Positions 54,564 through 63,463 of a stretch of DNA of 64,000 nt are shown piece by piece. The notes under the pieces were generated by a model. It saw only the letters and a program-made list of their open reading frames with translations. It did no database searches and was not told the DNA's origin. Position numbers and translations under genes: made by a program. The stretch covers positions 124,001 through 188,000 of the forward strand of contig JACRLO010000006.1 of NCBI GenBank assembly GCA_016235245.1, read 5' to 3'. Position 1 is the stretch's first letter; every line of letters starts with the position of its first letter. The stretch comes from Nitrospirota bacterium (GTDB lineage Bacteria > Nitrospirota > Thermodesulfovibrionia > Thermodesulfovibrionales > UBA6898).

Positions 54564-55703
54564 CTATACCATTAATAATTCTTGGGCAACGGCAACACCT
54601 GTGCCGAGTTTTAGCGGATACCCCAGGCCTTTAAGAACCATCTCAACGCCTGCAATTGCGGTGATCGTATCAAAGGTGCCTGCATAACCGAGATGGGCGA
54701 TCCTGAATATCTTGCCCTTTGCCTGCCCCTGTCCGCCTGCTGCGGTTATGCCATATTTCACCCGGAGGTTCTTGTATATCTCCTGGCCGTCAATATCCTT
54801 GGGAGCGCTGATAGCAGTAACCGAATTGCTCGGAGACTCTTTCGTGAACATCTCAAGCCCAAGCGCCTTTACCGCCTCCCTGGTTGCATGGGCAAGCTTT
54901 GCGTGGCGGTTGAAAGCATTTTCGAGCCCCTCGGCCTGCAGCAGCCTGAGACATTCGTTTAAGCCGATGATCAAAGAGACAGGAGAAGTGAAATTGGTCT
55001 GGTTGTCCTTGAGCTTCTTCCTCTCTGTCGTGAAGTTAAAATAAAATTTCGGAGACTTTGAGACCTCTGCGAACTTCCATGCCTTTTCGCTTGCGCCGAC
55101 AAAGGCAAGGCCCGGGGGAAGCATGAGGCCCTTCTGGGAGCCGCCGATAAGGACGTCAATGCCCCAGTCGTCCATCTTCAGGTCATGGGCCACAAGCGCA
55201 GAGATGGCGTCAACAACCAAAATGGTATTGTCAAAGTTCCTTACCACCGACGCGATAGCCTGAATATCATGATAAACGCCGGTGGAAGTCTCCGATGCCT
55301 GCACAAAGACACCTTTTATCGAAGGGTCTTTCTTGAGCGCCTTTTCGATATCTTCAGGCTTGACCGTATAGCCCCAGTCTATCTTGATCTCTTCTACGGA
55401 AAGGTTGTAGGCCTTGCAGATCTTGGTCCAGCGCTCCCCGAATTTTCCGGCATTGACAACAAGCGCTTTGTCGCCGGGGCTGAAGAAGTTATTTACTGTT
55501 CCGTCCATACCGCCTGTACCGGTTGAGCAGATGATCAGAACATCATTTTTGTTCTGGTATAGCCACTGAAGCCCTTTCTTTGCCGAGTCGAGTACCGGCA
55601 GAAAGTCAGGTGCGCGGTGATGAATGATCGGCATTGCCATGGCCAGCAAGGCTTCCGGAGGGACCGGTGTCGGTCCAGGCGCTAAAAGATAGCGTTTCAT
55701 CAT
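54564..55703 (-). CDS. Class V aminotransferase (serine/alanine-glyoxylate type)
   Basis: 379 aa from the ATG at 55703, preceded by AGGAGG; the longer open frame upstream is not conserved. RYLLAPGPTPVPPEAL is the family N terminus, IHHRAP and STGTGGMDG bind PLP, and the PLP Lys is in VLIGGSQKGLMLPPGLAF. Together with the following serA gene it would make serine from 3-phosphoglycerate (as the transaminase step) or interconvert serine and glyoxylate. Since serA is broken here, the pathway may be impaired or supplied elsewhere. Confidence 0.9.
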   Translation of the reverse strand: MMKRYLLAPGPTPVPPEALLAMAMPIIHHRAPDFLPVLDSAKKGLQWLYQNKNDVLIICSTGTGGMDGTVNNFFSPGDKALVVNAGKFGERWTKICKAYNLSVEEIKIDWGYTVKPEDIEKALKKDPSIKGVFVQASETSTGVYHDIQAIASVVRNFDNTILVVDAISALVAHDLKMDDWGIDVLIGGSQKGLMLPPGLAFVGASEKAWKFAEVSKSPKFYFNFTTERKKLKDNQTNFTSPVSLIIGLNECLRLLQAEGLENAFNRHAKLAHATREAVKALGLEMFTKESPSNSVTAISAPKDIDGQEIYKNLRVKYGITAAGGQGQAKGKIFRIAHLGYAGTFDTITAIAGVEMVLKGLGYPLKLGTGVAVAQELLMV

Positions 55704-55859
55704 AATAAGAAACCTCCTAAATGTTATATTACAGGGATATATTCTTGGGACTGAAACAGGCAGAAAAGACGACAATAAAGTAATCCCAACCCCTGGATTC
55801 CCAAGTATTATGAGCCTGAAAATTAGCATTAGAACAGGGTTTTTGTCAAGGTTAGACGC

Positions 55860-55888
55860 TTTACATCATATGGGCAGACTATTATAAT
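55860..55888 (+). promoter_or_regulatory. htrA promoter, leaderless
   Basis: TTTACA (55860-55865), a 17-nt spacer, TATAAT (55883-55888), then 5 nt (TAACC) to the htrA ATG. There is no space for a Shine-Dalgarno sequence. Confidence 0.65.
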
Positions 55889-55893
55889 TAACC

Positions 55894-57363
55894 ATGAAGA
55901 ATAAAATCGGGATTATAGTTCTTTTCCTGCTCATCGGCATTCTTATCGGCGGAGTTTCGTTCTATTTCCTTGAGAAAGTCACGGGGACACATAAAGGATA
56001 CGCGTCCTTTACCGCGCCAAATGTGCCGCGTCAGATCATCGACACAAGCAAGGCATTTTCAGAGATTGCAGGTTCTGTCTCGCCCTCTGTTGTAAACATA
56101 TCAACAACAAAGGTTATGAAGAGAGATTCAGGGTCCTCTCCTGAAGATCCGTTTTTTGACCTTTTAAACCCGTTTCGCAATTTCAAGATGCCCAAAAAGT
56201 GGAAAGAGCAGAGCCTGGGCTCAGGGGTAATTGTCAGCACAGACGGCTATATCATTACGAATAACCATGTCGTTGAACAGGCTGACGAGATCAGGGTAAC
56301 GCTCTTTGACAAGCGTTCCTTCAAGGCAAAGATTATCGGTGCAGACACCAAGACAGATATCGCTATTGTGAAGATCGAGGCAGACAATCTCAGGGCTGCG
56401 CAGTGGGGAGATTCTGACAAGCTGCAGGTCGGTGAGTTTGTGCTTGCGATCGGCAATCCCTATGGTCTGAGCCATACGGTTACCATGGGCATTATTAGCG
56501 CTGTGGGAAGGGCCAATGTCGGGATAGCAGATTATGAGGACTTTATCCAGACCGATGCGGCAATCAACCCCGGAAATTCAGGCGGCCCGCTTGTCAATAT
56601 CAAGGGAGAACTTATCGGCGTCAATACGGCGATTTTTTCGAGGTCCGGCGGATACCAGGGCATCGGGTTTGCGGTGCCGAGCAACATGACCCGTCTTGTG
56701 ATGAACCAGCTTGTTGATAAAGGAAAGGTAACGCGGGGTTGGCTCGGCGTAACAATCCAGGAACTGACGCCTGAACTATCGCAGAAGTTCGGGCTGAAGA
56801 GCGAGAAGGGTGCACTGGTAGGAGATATTGCCAAGGGAAGTCCTGCCGAAAAATCGGGCATCAAGAGGGGCGACATCATCCTTGAATATAACGGCAAGAA
56901 GATTTCTGATGTGGGGAACCTCAGGAACATGGTCGCCCAGAGCAAGGTCGGCAGCGAAATACCGATAACTATTCTGAGGGGCGGCAAGGAATATGCGGTA
57001 AAGGTTCTGATCGTAGAACTGCCAAAGGATATGGCAGAGGCAACTCCCGGCAACACACCTGAGGATGCGACCTTTGAAGGCCTCTCAGGACTGTCCGCCA
57101 TGGAACTCTCCCGGGAGATTGCCCGGCAGCTTGGCCTTCACAAGGATGAGAAAGGTGTTGTCGTTGTTCGGGTCGAAGCAGGAAGCCCTGCTGAGGAGGC
57201 CGGCATACGCAAAGGAGATGTCATCCAGGAAATTGACAGAAAGCGGATTGAAGGGCTCAACGACTACAATAAGGCCGTCTCAGGGATGAAGCCGGGAGAC
57301 GCGGCACTCCTTTTCGTCAACAGGGGCGGGAAGAAGTTTTACGTTACGATCAAGCCCTCTTGA
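55894..57363 (+). CDS. htrA: Periplasmic serine protease HtrA/DegP
   Basis: 489 aa. The N-terminal helix (about 5-27) is a signal anchor or signal peptide. The protease domain has catalytic His in ITNNHVVEQ, Asp in TKTDIAIVK and Ser in NPGNSGGPLV. Two PDZ domains follow (GWLGVTIQELTPEL and the second near residues 395-489 with AGSPAEEAGIRKGDVIQE). It degrades or refolds misfolded envelope proteins. It is followed by ispD after 30 nt. Confidence 0.95.
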   Translation: MKNKIGIIVLFLLIGILIGGVSFYFLEKVTGTHKGYASFTAPNVPRQIIDTSKAFSEIAGSVSPSVVNISTTKVMKRDSGSSPEDPFFDLLNPFRNFKMPKKWKEQSLGSGVIVSTDGYIITNNHVVEQADEIRVTLFDKRSFKAKIIGADTKTDIAIVKIEADNLRAAQWGDSDKLQVGEFVLAIGNPYGLSHTVTMGIISAVGRANVGIADYEDFIQTDAAINPGNSGGPLVNIKGELIGVNTAIFSRSGGYQGIGFAVPSNMTRLVMNQLVDKGKVTRGWLGVTIQELTPELSQKFGLKSEKGALVGDIAKGSPAEKSGIKRGDIILEYNGKKISDVGNLRNMVAQSKVGSEIPITILRGGKEYAVKVLIVELPKDMAEATPGNTPEDATFEGLSGLSAMELSREIARQLGLHKDEKGVVVVRVEAGSPAEEAGIRKGDVIQEIDRKRIEGLNDYNKAVSGMKPGDAALLFVNRGGKKFYVTIKPS

Positions 57364-57393
57364 AATACGGACGGCAGTTCAAAGGGTGTTTCC

Positions 57394-58095
57394 ATGCCGC
57401 ATAACGCCGTAGCAATTGTCCCTTCTGCCGGACTGGGAAGAAGGTTCGGAGAAGACAGGAACAAGCCTTTTGAGACCCTGGGCGGCAAACCCGTTCTGAT
57501 ATGGGCTCTCGAAACCCTTGAGAAGATGCCTGAAATATCTGAGATCATCCCTGTGCTCAAGGAGACTGACATGCAGGCAGCCACAGAACTCTTCAGTCAC
57601 TATACTATCTCCAAAGTAAAGCGCATAGCGCCGGGCGGCAAGGAACGGCAGGATTCTGTTTTTAACGGACTTCATTTCATAAAAGACAACGCAACCGTTG
57701 TCCTTATTCATGATGGGGCAAGGCCTTTTCTTAAAGCAAAAACCGTCAGAAGAGCTCTGAAGGCATTATCAGGATGTGACGGTGTTGTGATCGGTGTGCC
57801 TCCCAAAGATACGATAAAAGAGATCGAGGGGGGATTCATACGACAGACATTAAAACGGGATACCCTCATTGCAATACAGACCCCCCAGATCTTTTTTTAT
57901 CAGCCGCTCTTTGATGCCTATGCAAAGGCTATGAAAGAATCTTTTTATGCGACTGACGATGCAGCGCTTGTCGAGAGAAACGGCGGCAGAATCAGCGTAG
58001 TAGAAGGGGAGTATACGAATATCAAGATTACGACACCGGAAGACCTTGTGATTGCTGAAGCCTTTCTGAAGATGATGGGGGAAGAGAAACCATGA
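57394..58095 (+). CDS. ispD: 2-C-methyl-D-erythritol 4-phosphate cytidylyltransferase
   Basis: 233 aa. It activates MEP with CTP in the non-mevalonate isoprenoid pathway. The CTP-binding N terminus is AIVPSAGLGRRFGEDRNKPF, with VLIHDGARPF and IQTPQIF in the core. Its stop overlaps the ispF ATG (ATGA), the usual ispD-ispF pairing. Confidence 0.97.
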   Translation: MPHNAVAIVPSAGLGRRFGEDRNKPFETLGGKPVLIWALETLEKMPEISEIIPVLKETDMQAATELFSHYTISKVKRIAPGGKERQDSVFNGLHFIKDNATVVLIHDGARPFLKAKTVRRALKALSGCDGVVIGVPPKDTIKEIEGGFIRQTLKRDTLIAIQTPQIFFYQPLFDAYAKAMKESFYATDDAALVERNGGRISVVEGEYTNIKITTPEDLVIAEAFLKMMGEEKP

Positions 58096-58577
58096 GGATC
58101 GGCACGGGATATGACTCTCACCGCTTTGCGGATGGCAGGAGGCTTATCCTTGGCGGCGTCGAGATACCTCACGAAAGAGGACTGTTAGGCCATTCCGATG
58201 CTGACGTGCTCTGTCATGCCATTGCCGATGCGATCATCGGAGCGCTTGGATTAGGAGATATAGGCACCCATTTCCCTGATACTGATCCGAAGTGGAAAGA
58301 CGCCGTGAGCATCGAACTGCTGAAGTCCGTTGTTGAAATGGCAAGAATGAACGGCTATGCTGTTGCCTGGATTGACTCAACGATTATCACTGAAAGACCG
58401 AAGCTCTCTCCCTATATTGAGAAGATGAAGTCTGCAATATCTCTGGCCGGTATCTCTGCAGCGCAGATTAATATCAAGGCAAAGACAAACGAGGGCATGG
58501 GGTTTATCGGTCGGGGTGAAGGTATTGCGGTGCACGCGGTCTGCCTGCTTGAGAAGGAGGGGAAAACAACGCAGTAG
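58092..58577 (+). CDS. ispF: 2-C-methyl-D-erythritol 2,4-cyclodiphosphate synthase
   Basis: 161 aa. GTGYDSHRFADGRRLILGG carries the metal-binding Asp and His, LGHSDADVLCHAIADAIIGA the third His, and KAKTNEGMGFIGRGEGI the CDP site. It is coupled to ispD by a 4-nt overlap. It is convergent with the HD-domain gene, only 2 nt apart. Confidence 0.97.
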   Translation: MRIGTGYDSHRFADGRRLILGGVEIPHERGLLGHSDADVLCHAIADAIIGALGLGDIGTHFPDTDPKWKDAVSIELLKSVVEMARMNGYAVAWIDSTIITERPKLSPYIEKMKSAISLAGISAAQINIKAKTNEGMGFIGRGEGIAVHAVCLLEKEGKTTQ

Positions 58578-58579
58578 GC

Positions 58580-59161
58580 TTATGCCTCTTTTTTCCCTTT
58601 GACCCACCAGTCGCTCTTGTCTGAAAACCACCAAAGCGATGAATCTGTTTCGAGTATGGTCATGGCAAGTTCTCGGGCGATATCCGTCTTCAGCCTTTTC
58701 AGCGCAAAACCGAGCCACTCGTCTGCGTAGGTATTGCCGAGGTCTTTATGTTCCTTGAGGGCCACGATCATTTCGAGCTGATCAGCATCATACGCCAGTT
58801 GTGCCTCCAGGCTCTCACCCTTCATGAACTCGAATATCAGGTCCCTGATCTCATCCCCAAAAGGGAGCGTATCGGCAAGATCATTAACCGCTTTTACCTC
58901 GTCAGCCTTCACATATTTTTTGTTGACATAATTCAGGTCTCCTGTCCTGGCCTCAGGAAGATCGTGGAACAGGCACATCTTGAGGAGCTTGTCATGATCT
59001 GCATCCTTTGCAAGATGGGCGAGAGCAAACCCGATATACGCAGTCCTGAAAATATGTTCCGCAACTGACTCGGACCCTGATCCTAAAAACTGGAAACCGG
59101 TCCTTGGCGTGCGCTTGAGCATACCGGCTTCAAAGAGAAAATTTGCAATACGTTTCATCAT
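58580..59161 (-). CDS. HD-domain phosphohydrolase (YfbR-like)
   Basis: 193 aa. The HD metal site is spread over SVAEHIFRTAYIG (His), LFHDLPEARTGD (His-Asp) and AYDADQLEM (Asp). The layout matches YfbR-type 5'-deoxynucleotidases. A nucleotide clean-up role is likely but the substrate is inferred from family only. Confidence 0.88.
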   Translation of the reverse strand: MMKRIANFLFEAGMLKRTPRTGFQFLGSGSESVAEHIFRTAYIGFALAHLAKDADHDKLLKMCLFHDLPEARTGDLNYVNKKYVKADEVKAVNDLADTLPFGDEIRDLIFEFMKGESLEAQLAYDADQLEMIVALKEHKDLGNTYADEWLGFALKRLKTDIARELAMTILETDSSLWWFSDKSDWWVKGKKEA

Positions 59162-59182
59162 AACTCCACAAAAAAGAGATTT

Positions 59183-59581
59183 CTACTGAGCCTGCATCTG
59201 GGCAACTGCTTCCTGAGCAATGGTCCTGACACCCTCATGAGTATCCAGCAGGCACTGCTCAAGAAACGGGAGCGAACCCCTGTCACCGATAATGCCGATA
59301 AGGTTTGCAGCATCGCCCCGCACAACCGCTTCGGTATGGGCAAGAAGCGGCAGCAGGTTTTTCTGGGCAGAAATGACATTGTCAGGATCAAGCCTCTTCA
59401 GTTCTTCCATCAGCGCAGTAATGCCTATCCTTACTCTGACGCGCTCATCCTGTATCAACATGCCGACAAGATCATACAGCGAGCTGTCATGCCTGAACAT
59501 GTCAATGATGTTGTCAAGAAAGCCGTTCTCCATATAATCTGCGATCATCTGCGGAAGGTCCGATTGTGGGCTGATCTGCAT
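59183..59581 (-). CDS. HEAT-repeat protein
   Basis: 132 aa from the ATG at 59581. A GTG 15 nt upstream is possible, but an extended -10 (TGC-TATTAT) lies 5 nt before the ATG. Repeated helix pairs (RVRVRIGITALMEELKRL, VVRGDAANLIGIIGD, GVRTIAQEAVAQM) are HEAT/PBS-lyase-like. It is probably a small scaffold. It is divergent from cysE-cysS. Confidence 0.82.
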   Translation of the reverse strand: MQISPQSDLPQMIADYMENGFLDNIIDMFRHDSSLYDLVGMLIQDERVRVRIGITALMEELKRLDPDNVISAQKNLLPLLAHTEAVVRGDAANLIGIIGDRGSLPFLEQCLLDTHEGVRTIAQEAVAQMQAQ

Positions 59582-59586
59582 GAAGA

Positions 59587-59621
59587 ATAATAGCACAGTG
59601 GTTCTGCTTTTTATGTATAAT
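59587..59621. promoter_or_regulatory. Divergent -10 boxes for the HEAT gene and cysE-cysS
   Basis: Minus strand TATTAT (59587-59592) lies 5 nt before the HEAT-gene ATG. Plus strand TATAAT (59616-59621) lies 11 nt before the cysE ATG. Neither gene has a Shine-Dalgarno sequence. The -35 regions are weak. Confidence 0.4.
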
Positions 59622-59632
59622 ACGCTCTAAAC

Positions 59633-61756
59633 ATGGGCTTCTGGAGGGATATAAGGCAGGACTATAAGGCAGTTTTCGAAAGAGATCCTGCTGCACGCAA
59701 CAGTCTTGAGGTCCTCCTTGCCTATCCCGGATTTCATGCGGTCTTCATCCATAGAATTAACCATATTCTCTGGGTCGCCGGCATCCCCGTTCTCCCAAGA
59801 CTTCTTTCTCATGCTGCCCGGTTTCTCACCGGAATCGAGATCCATCCGGCAGCAATATTAGGCAGAGGTTTTTTTATAGACCATGGCATGGGGGTCGTAA
59901 TCGGCGAAACAGCAGAAGTCGGTGAAAACTGCCTTCTCTATCAGGGTGTAACCCTTGGCGGCACGGGCAAGGAAAAGGGCAAGCGTCATCCAACCCTTGG
60001 CAATAATGTGACGGTTGGCGCAGGGGCCAAGATATTGGGCGCAATTACAATCGGCAATAACGCTGTCATCGGGGCCAACTCGGTAATTCTGAAACCTGTG
60101 CCTGACAATGCCATATGTGTTGGGGTGCCTGGCAGGATCACAAAAAAGAAGATCATACGGATGACGACTGAAGACGGGCTTGTCGAGGTTATGGACTATT
60201 TTCCTGACCCGACGAACGAAAAGATAAAGGAGCTGGAAGCGCGGATTTCTGAGATAGCCAGAAAGATGGAGGCTCCCCAGAGTACAGTCCAAAAAGGAGG
60301 AAGAATGAAACTTTATAATACCCTTGGCGGCAAGAAAGAGGATTTTGTTCCTGTAACGCCGGGGCAGGTAAAGATGTATGTATGCGGCATAACCGTTTAT
60401 GACCATTGCCACATTGGTCATGCGCGGAGTTCGATCATATTTGATATCATGCGCCGGTATCTTGCCTACAGGGGATACCATGTTACGTTCGTAAAGAACT
60501 TCACTGATATCGACGACAAGATCATTAACAGGGCGAAACAGGAAGGCATTGCCTGGAACGAGGTTGCTGAAAAGTATATCGCTGAATACTATCAGGACAT
60601 GGATCAGCTTGGGGTTGGCAGAGCTGATATCGAGCCAAAGGCGACCGAGCATATTCAGGAGATTATCGAGATCACAAAAGGCCTTGTGGACAAGGGATAC
60701 GCCTATGCTTCGGATGGAGATGTCTATTTCCAGATCGAAAAGTTCAGTGATTACGGCAAGCTTTCAAAGCGCGATCTTGATGACATGATTGCAGGGGCAC
60801 GGGTAGACGTGAATGAGCGCAAAAGAAACCCTATGGATTTCGCCCTCTGGAAGGCGTCAAAAGAAGGGGAGCCTTCCTGGGACAGCCCCTGGGGGCCCGG
60901 CAGGCCAGGCTGGCACATAGAATGTTCTGCCATGTCAAGGAAGCACCTGGGAGACACGTTCGATATCCACGGCGGAGGGGCTGACCTGACATTCCCGCAT
61001 CATGAAAATGAGATTGCCCAGTCAGAGGCATTTACCGGTAAACCCTTTGCAAAATACTGGGTGCATAACGGCTTTATCACCGTAGATAAGGAGAAGATGT
61101 CAAAGTCTCTGGGCAACTTCTTTACGATCAAGGAAATCCTTTCAAAGTTTGATGCAGAACCGATAAGGTTTTTTCTCCTTTCAACCCACTACCGGAGCCC
61201 GATCGAGTTTTCCGACGAGCAGCTGAAAGAGGCCGAGGTATCCATAGACCGCTACTACACAACAGCGCTCCGTGTGCGCGATTTCCTTGCCCAGGATAAT
61301 GCAAAGGAAAAGGCAGGCACAGAAGAGAAGGCTTTCGGGGATATGCTGGATGCATTCAGGGGCAGATTTACCGAGGCAATGGACGACGACTTTAATACGG
61401 CACTTGCAATCGGGAATATCTTCGAACTGATCCGCATCCTCAATAAATATCTCGATGGAAAACCCTCTGGTCCCCGGGCAAAGGAATTGGTTGTCCGGGC
61501 ACAGGACCTTTTGAAAGAGATCGGGAATGCGCTGAATATTTTCGCACGCACGCCTGAGGAGTGGAACAGTGCTCTCATGCAGTTTAAGTGCCCGGATGTG
61601 ACGGAGGAGTTCATCCTGACAAAAATTGAGGAGCGGCAGAAGGCCCGGGTGAACAAGGATTGGGCTGCAGCTGATGCACTCCGAAAGGAGCTTGAAGGTA
61701 ACGGGGTGATCCTTGAAGACAAGAAGGAAGGCACTGCCTGGAAGGTCAAGGTGTAG
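59633..61756 (+). CDS. In-frame fusion: serine acetyltransferase and cysteinyl-tRNA synthetase
   Basis: A single 707-aa frame with no stop between two enzymes. Residues 1-220 are CysE: a left-handed beta-helix with [37 protein letters not shown] and VPGRITKKK. Residues 225-707 are Cys[17 protein letters not shown] (HIGH), the zinc Cys/His at GWHIECSAM and [11 protein letters not shown], and KMSKSLGN. The CysS part has its own Met225 (60305) with AAAAAGGAGG upstream, so free CysS could also be made by internal initiation. CysE makes O-acetylserine for cysteine; CysS charges tRNA-Cys with it. The usual cysE-cysS operon has here lost the stop codon. Confidence 0.9.
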   Translation: MGFWRDIRQDYKAVFERDPAARNSLEVLLAYPGFHAVFIHRINHILWVAGIPVLPRLLSHAARFLTGIEIHPAAILGRGFFIDHGMGVVIGETAEVGENCLLYQGVTLGGTGKEKGKRHPTLGNNVTVGAGAKILGAITIGNNAVIGANSVILKPVPDNAICVGVPGRITKKKIIRMTTEDGLVEVMDYFPDPTNEKIKELEARISEIARKMEAPQSTVQKGGRMKLYNTLGGKKEDFVPVTPGQVKMYVCGITVYDHCHIGHARSSIIFDIMRRYLAYRGYHVTFVKNFTDIDDKIINRAKQEGIAWNEVAEKYIAEYYQDMDQLGVGRADIEPKATEHIQEIIEITKGLVDKGYAYASDGDVYFQIEKFSDYGKLSKRDLDDMIAGARVDVNERKRNPMDFALWKASKEGEPSWDSPWGPGRPGWHIECSAMSRKHLGDTFDIHGGGADLTFPHHENEIAQSEAFTGKPFAKYWVHNGFITVDKEKMSKSLGNFFTIKEILSKFDAEPIRFFLLSTHYRSPIEFSDEQLKEAEVSIDRYYTTALRVRDFLAQDNAKEKAGTEEKAFGDMLDAFRGRFTEAMDDDFNTALAIGNIFELIRILNKYLDGKPSGPRAKELVVRAQDLLKEIGNALNIFARTPEEWNSALMQFKCPDVTEEFILTKIEERQKARVNKDWAAADALRKELEGNGVILEDKKEGTAWKVKV

Positions 61757-61786
61757 TTTTTTGAAACGGGGAGAATAACGACACCC

Positions 61787-63355
61787 TTATTGCATATTGG
61801 CAGAATGGAGCTTTTCGTACATACGTGCGTTTTCGATAGCAATGCCGCACTGCTCTGCAAGGGCCATCGTGAAATCGATCTCGTCCTGGCTGAAGGTCCT
61901 GTGCACGTTGGTAAGCAGCCTCAGCACACCGATCACCTTTCCTTTCGCTATGATAGGAAGAGCGAGAACGCTCTTGATCCCCTCTGCCTCTGTCTCTTTC
62001 TTATAGGTAATCCTCTGATCAGTCATCACATCATAGATGGCAACGGGCTTTTCGTTTAAGGCCTCCCGGATGTTCTCCTCCGTATCGACAGGTCCCCTGC
62101 TTAGATACTGCTCTGACAGACCGTGAGATGCCTCAAGCACCAGTTTCTGGCCTGTTTCGTCAAGGAGCCGAATAGTCGCCGCCTTCAGCCTCATGACCGC
62201 AGGGATCATCCTCACGACCGTATTTAAGACCTCTTTCACGTTAAGCGTTGAACTGATCGTTTTGGTGACTGCCTTGAAGATATCAAGATACTCACGCTCC
62301 CGTGAGACGCTTTTTTCAAAATGGCGCGCATTCATGATCGCGATAGCAGCCTGTTCCGCAATTGCGGCAAGAAACTTCAGGTCTTCGTCTGAATAATCCA
62401 GCGGTTCTGCAGTGTACATTCGAAGCACGCCAATCACCTCATCCTTGAACCGAAGCGGTATCGAAAGGATCGTACGGATGCCCTCTTTCTCGGCCTCGTT
62501 CCGGTATTTTGACGACCTGTCCTCGGTGATGTCGTAGATCGAGACCGGCTTTCCTGCGAGGGCATCGTCTATGGAGCGGTCATATTCAACAGGGCCTTTG
62601 TTCACATAGCTTGAGCTCAGGCCGCAATGGGCAGCGATCTCAAGCTGATTCTTCTCCCTGTTGAGGAGTCTTACAAGGCTTGCCTTCATGTTCATTACCT
62701 TGACCACATTCGTAACAATGAGGCTCAGCACCTCCTCAACCGAAAGGCTGGTACTGATCGCCTTGCAGACATTCTGGTAGCTTTCGAGATAGATGCGTTT
62801 CGAAAATATCTTCTCTGCGCAGACAGGGCACATTGAATGCGTAAAATCACCGAACCCCTGCTCTGTAAGATAGGCTTCAAGCTGCTCCCACGTCTCATCA
62901 TCATGCCGGATCTTCTTGCACCAGCCGCAGATCGGGATCAGGCGCTCGAGTTTCTGCGTTTTAAGCTGAAACAGCCTGAGAGCAGCAAACTGAGAAATGT
63001 CCCTGAAGGTGATAATAATACCTTCCGGCTTTCCGGCCCTGAGCATCGGAGAAATACTGCCTTCCAGAAGGGCCCTGCTGCCATCTCTGAGCTTCAGGAA
63101 AAGATTCCTCTGCTCCGGCTTAGTCGTCGCAGCAAAAGAAGAAATGAGATCGCAGAGGGCATTGCCCTCCTCATCTTCAAACCTGATCATCTCATCGAAA
63201 CAGGATTTGCCAAGCAGTTCAAGCGAAGTCCTGCCTGTTATCGCCTCTGCCCCGCCATTCCAGAAGGTAATCCTGCCGTCAAGGGATACAAGGCAGACCC
63301 CGTCAGCCATCTGCTGCATGATCTGTTGATATATTTTCAGTTTTCTGTCAAACAT
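61787..63355 (-). CDS. PAS and tandem GAF sensor protein without output domain
   Basis: 522 aa from the ATG at 63355; the open frame continues upstream but overlaps ribF. The PAS domain (about 5-125) contains ADGVCLVSLDGRITFWNGGA. A Cys-rich linker follows (PICGWCKKIRHDDETWEQLE ... MCPVCAEKIF), of a kind often seen after PAS domains. Two GAF domains end the protein (about 195-345 and 365-520), with near-repeated motifs such as GIRTILSIPLRFKDEVIGVL and GIKSVLALPIIAKGKVIGVL. No kinase, cyclase or DNA-binding domain is present, so it must act through a partner. Confidence 0.88.
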   Translation of the reverse strand: MFDRKLKIYQQIMQQMADGVCLVSLDGRITFWNGGAEAITGRTSLELLGKSCFDEMIRFEDEEGNALCDLISSFAATTKPEQRNLFLKLRDGSRALLEGSISPMLRAGKPEGIIITFRDISQFAALRLFQLKTQKLERLIPICGWCKKIRHDDETWEQLEAYLTEQGFGDFTHSMCPVCAEKIFSKRIYLESYQNVCKAISTSLSVEEVLSLIVTNVVKVMNMKASLVRLLNREKNQLEIAAHCGLSSSYVNKGPVEYDRSIDDALAGKPVSIYDITEDRSSKYRNEAEKEGIRTILSIPLRFKDEVIGVLRMYTAEPLDYSDEDLKFLAAIAEQAAIAIMNARHFEKSVSREREYLDIFKAVTKTISSTLNVKEVLNTVVRMIPAVMRLKAATIRLLDETGQKLVLEASHGLSEQYLSRGPVDTEENIREALNEKPVAIYDVMTDQRITYKKETEAEGIKSVLALPIIAKGKVIGVLRLLTNVHRTFSQDEIDFTMALAEQCGIAIENARMYEKLHSANMQ

Positions 63356-63382
63356 AAGAATCTCTAAAAACCACTTCCTGTT

Positions 63383-63420
63383 ATTATATCCAGCCAAAGA
63401 AGAGTGAAAAACATTATAAT
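63383..63420. promoter_or_regulatory. Divergent -10 boxes for the PAS/GAF gene and ribF
   Basis: Minus strand TATAAT (63383-63388) is 27 nt before the PAS/GAF ATG. Plus strand TATAAT (63415-63420) is 43 nt before the ribF ATG. The -35 regions are weak. Confidence 0.35.
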
Positions 63421-63463
63421 TATACATGAGTTCACTGAAATCCTTCGACCGGCACAAAGACCT

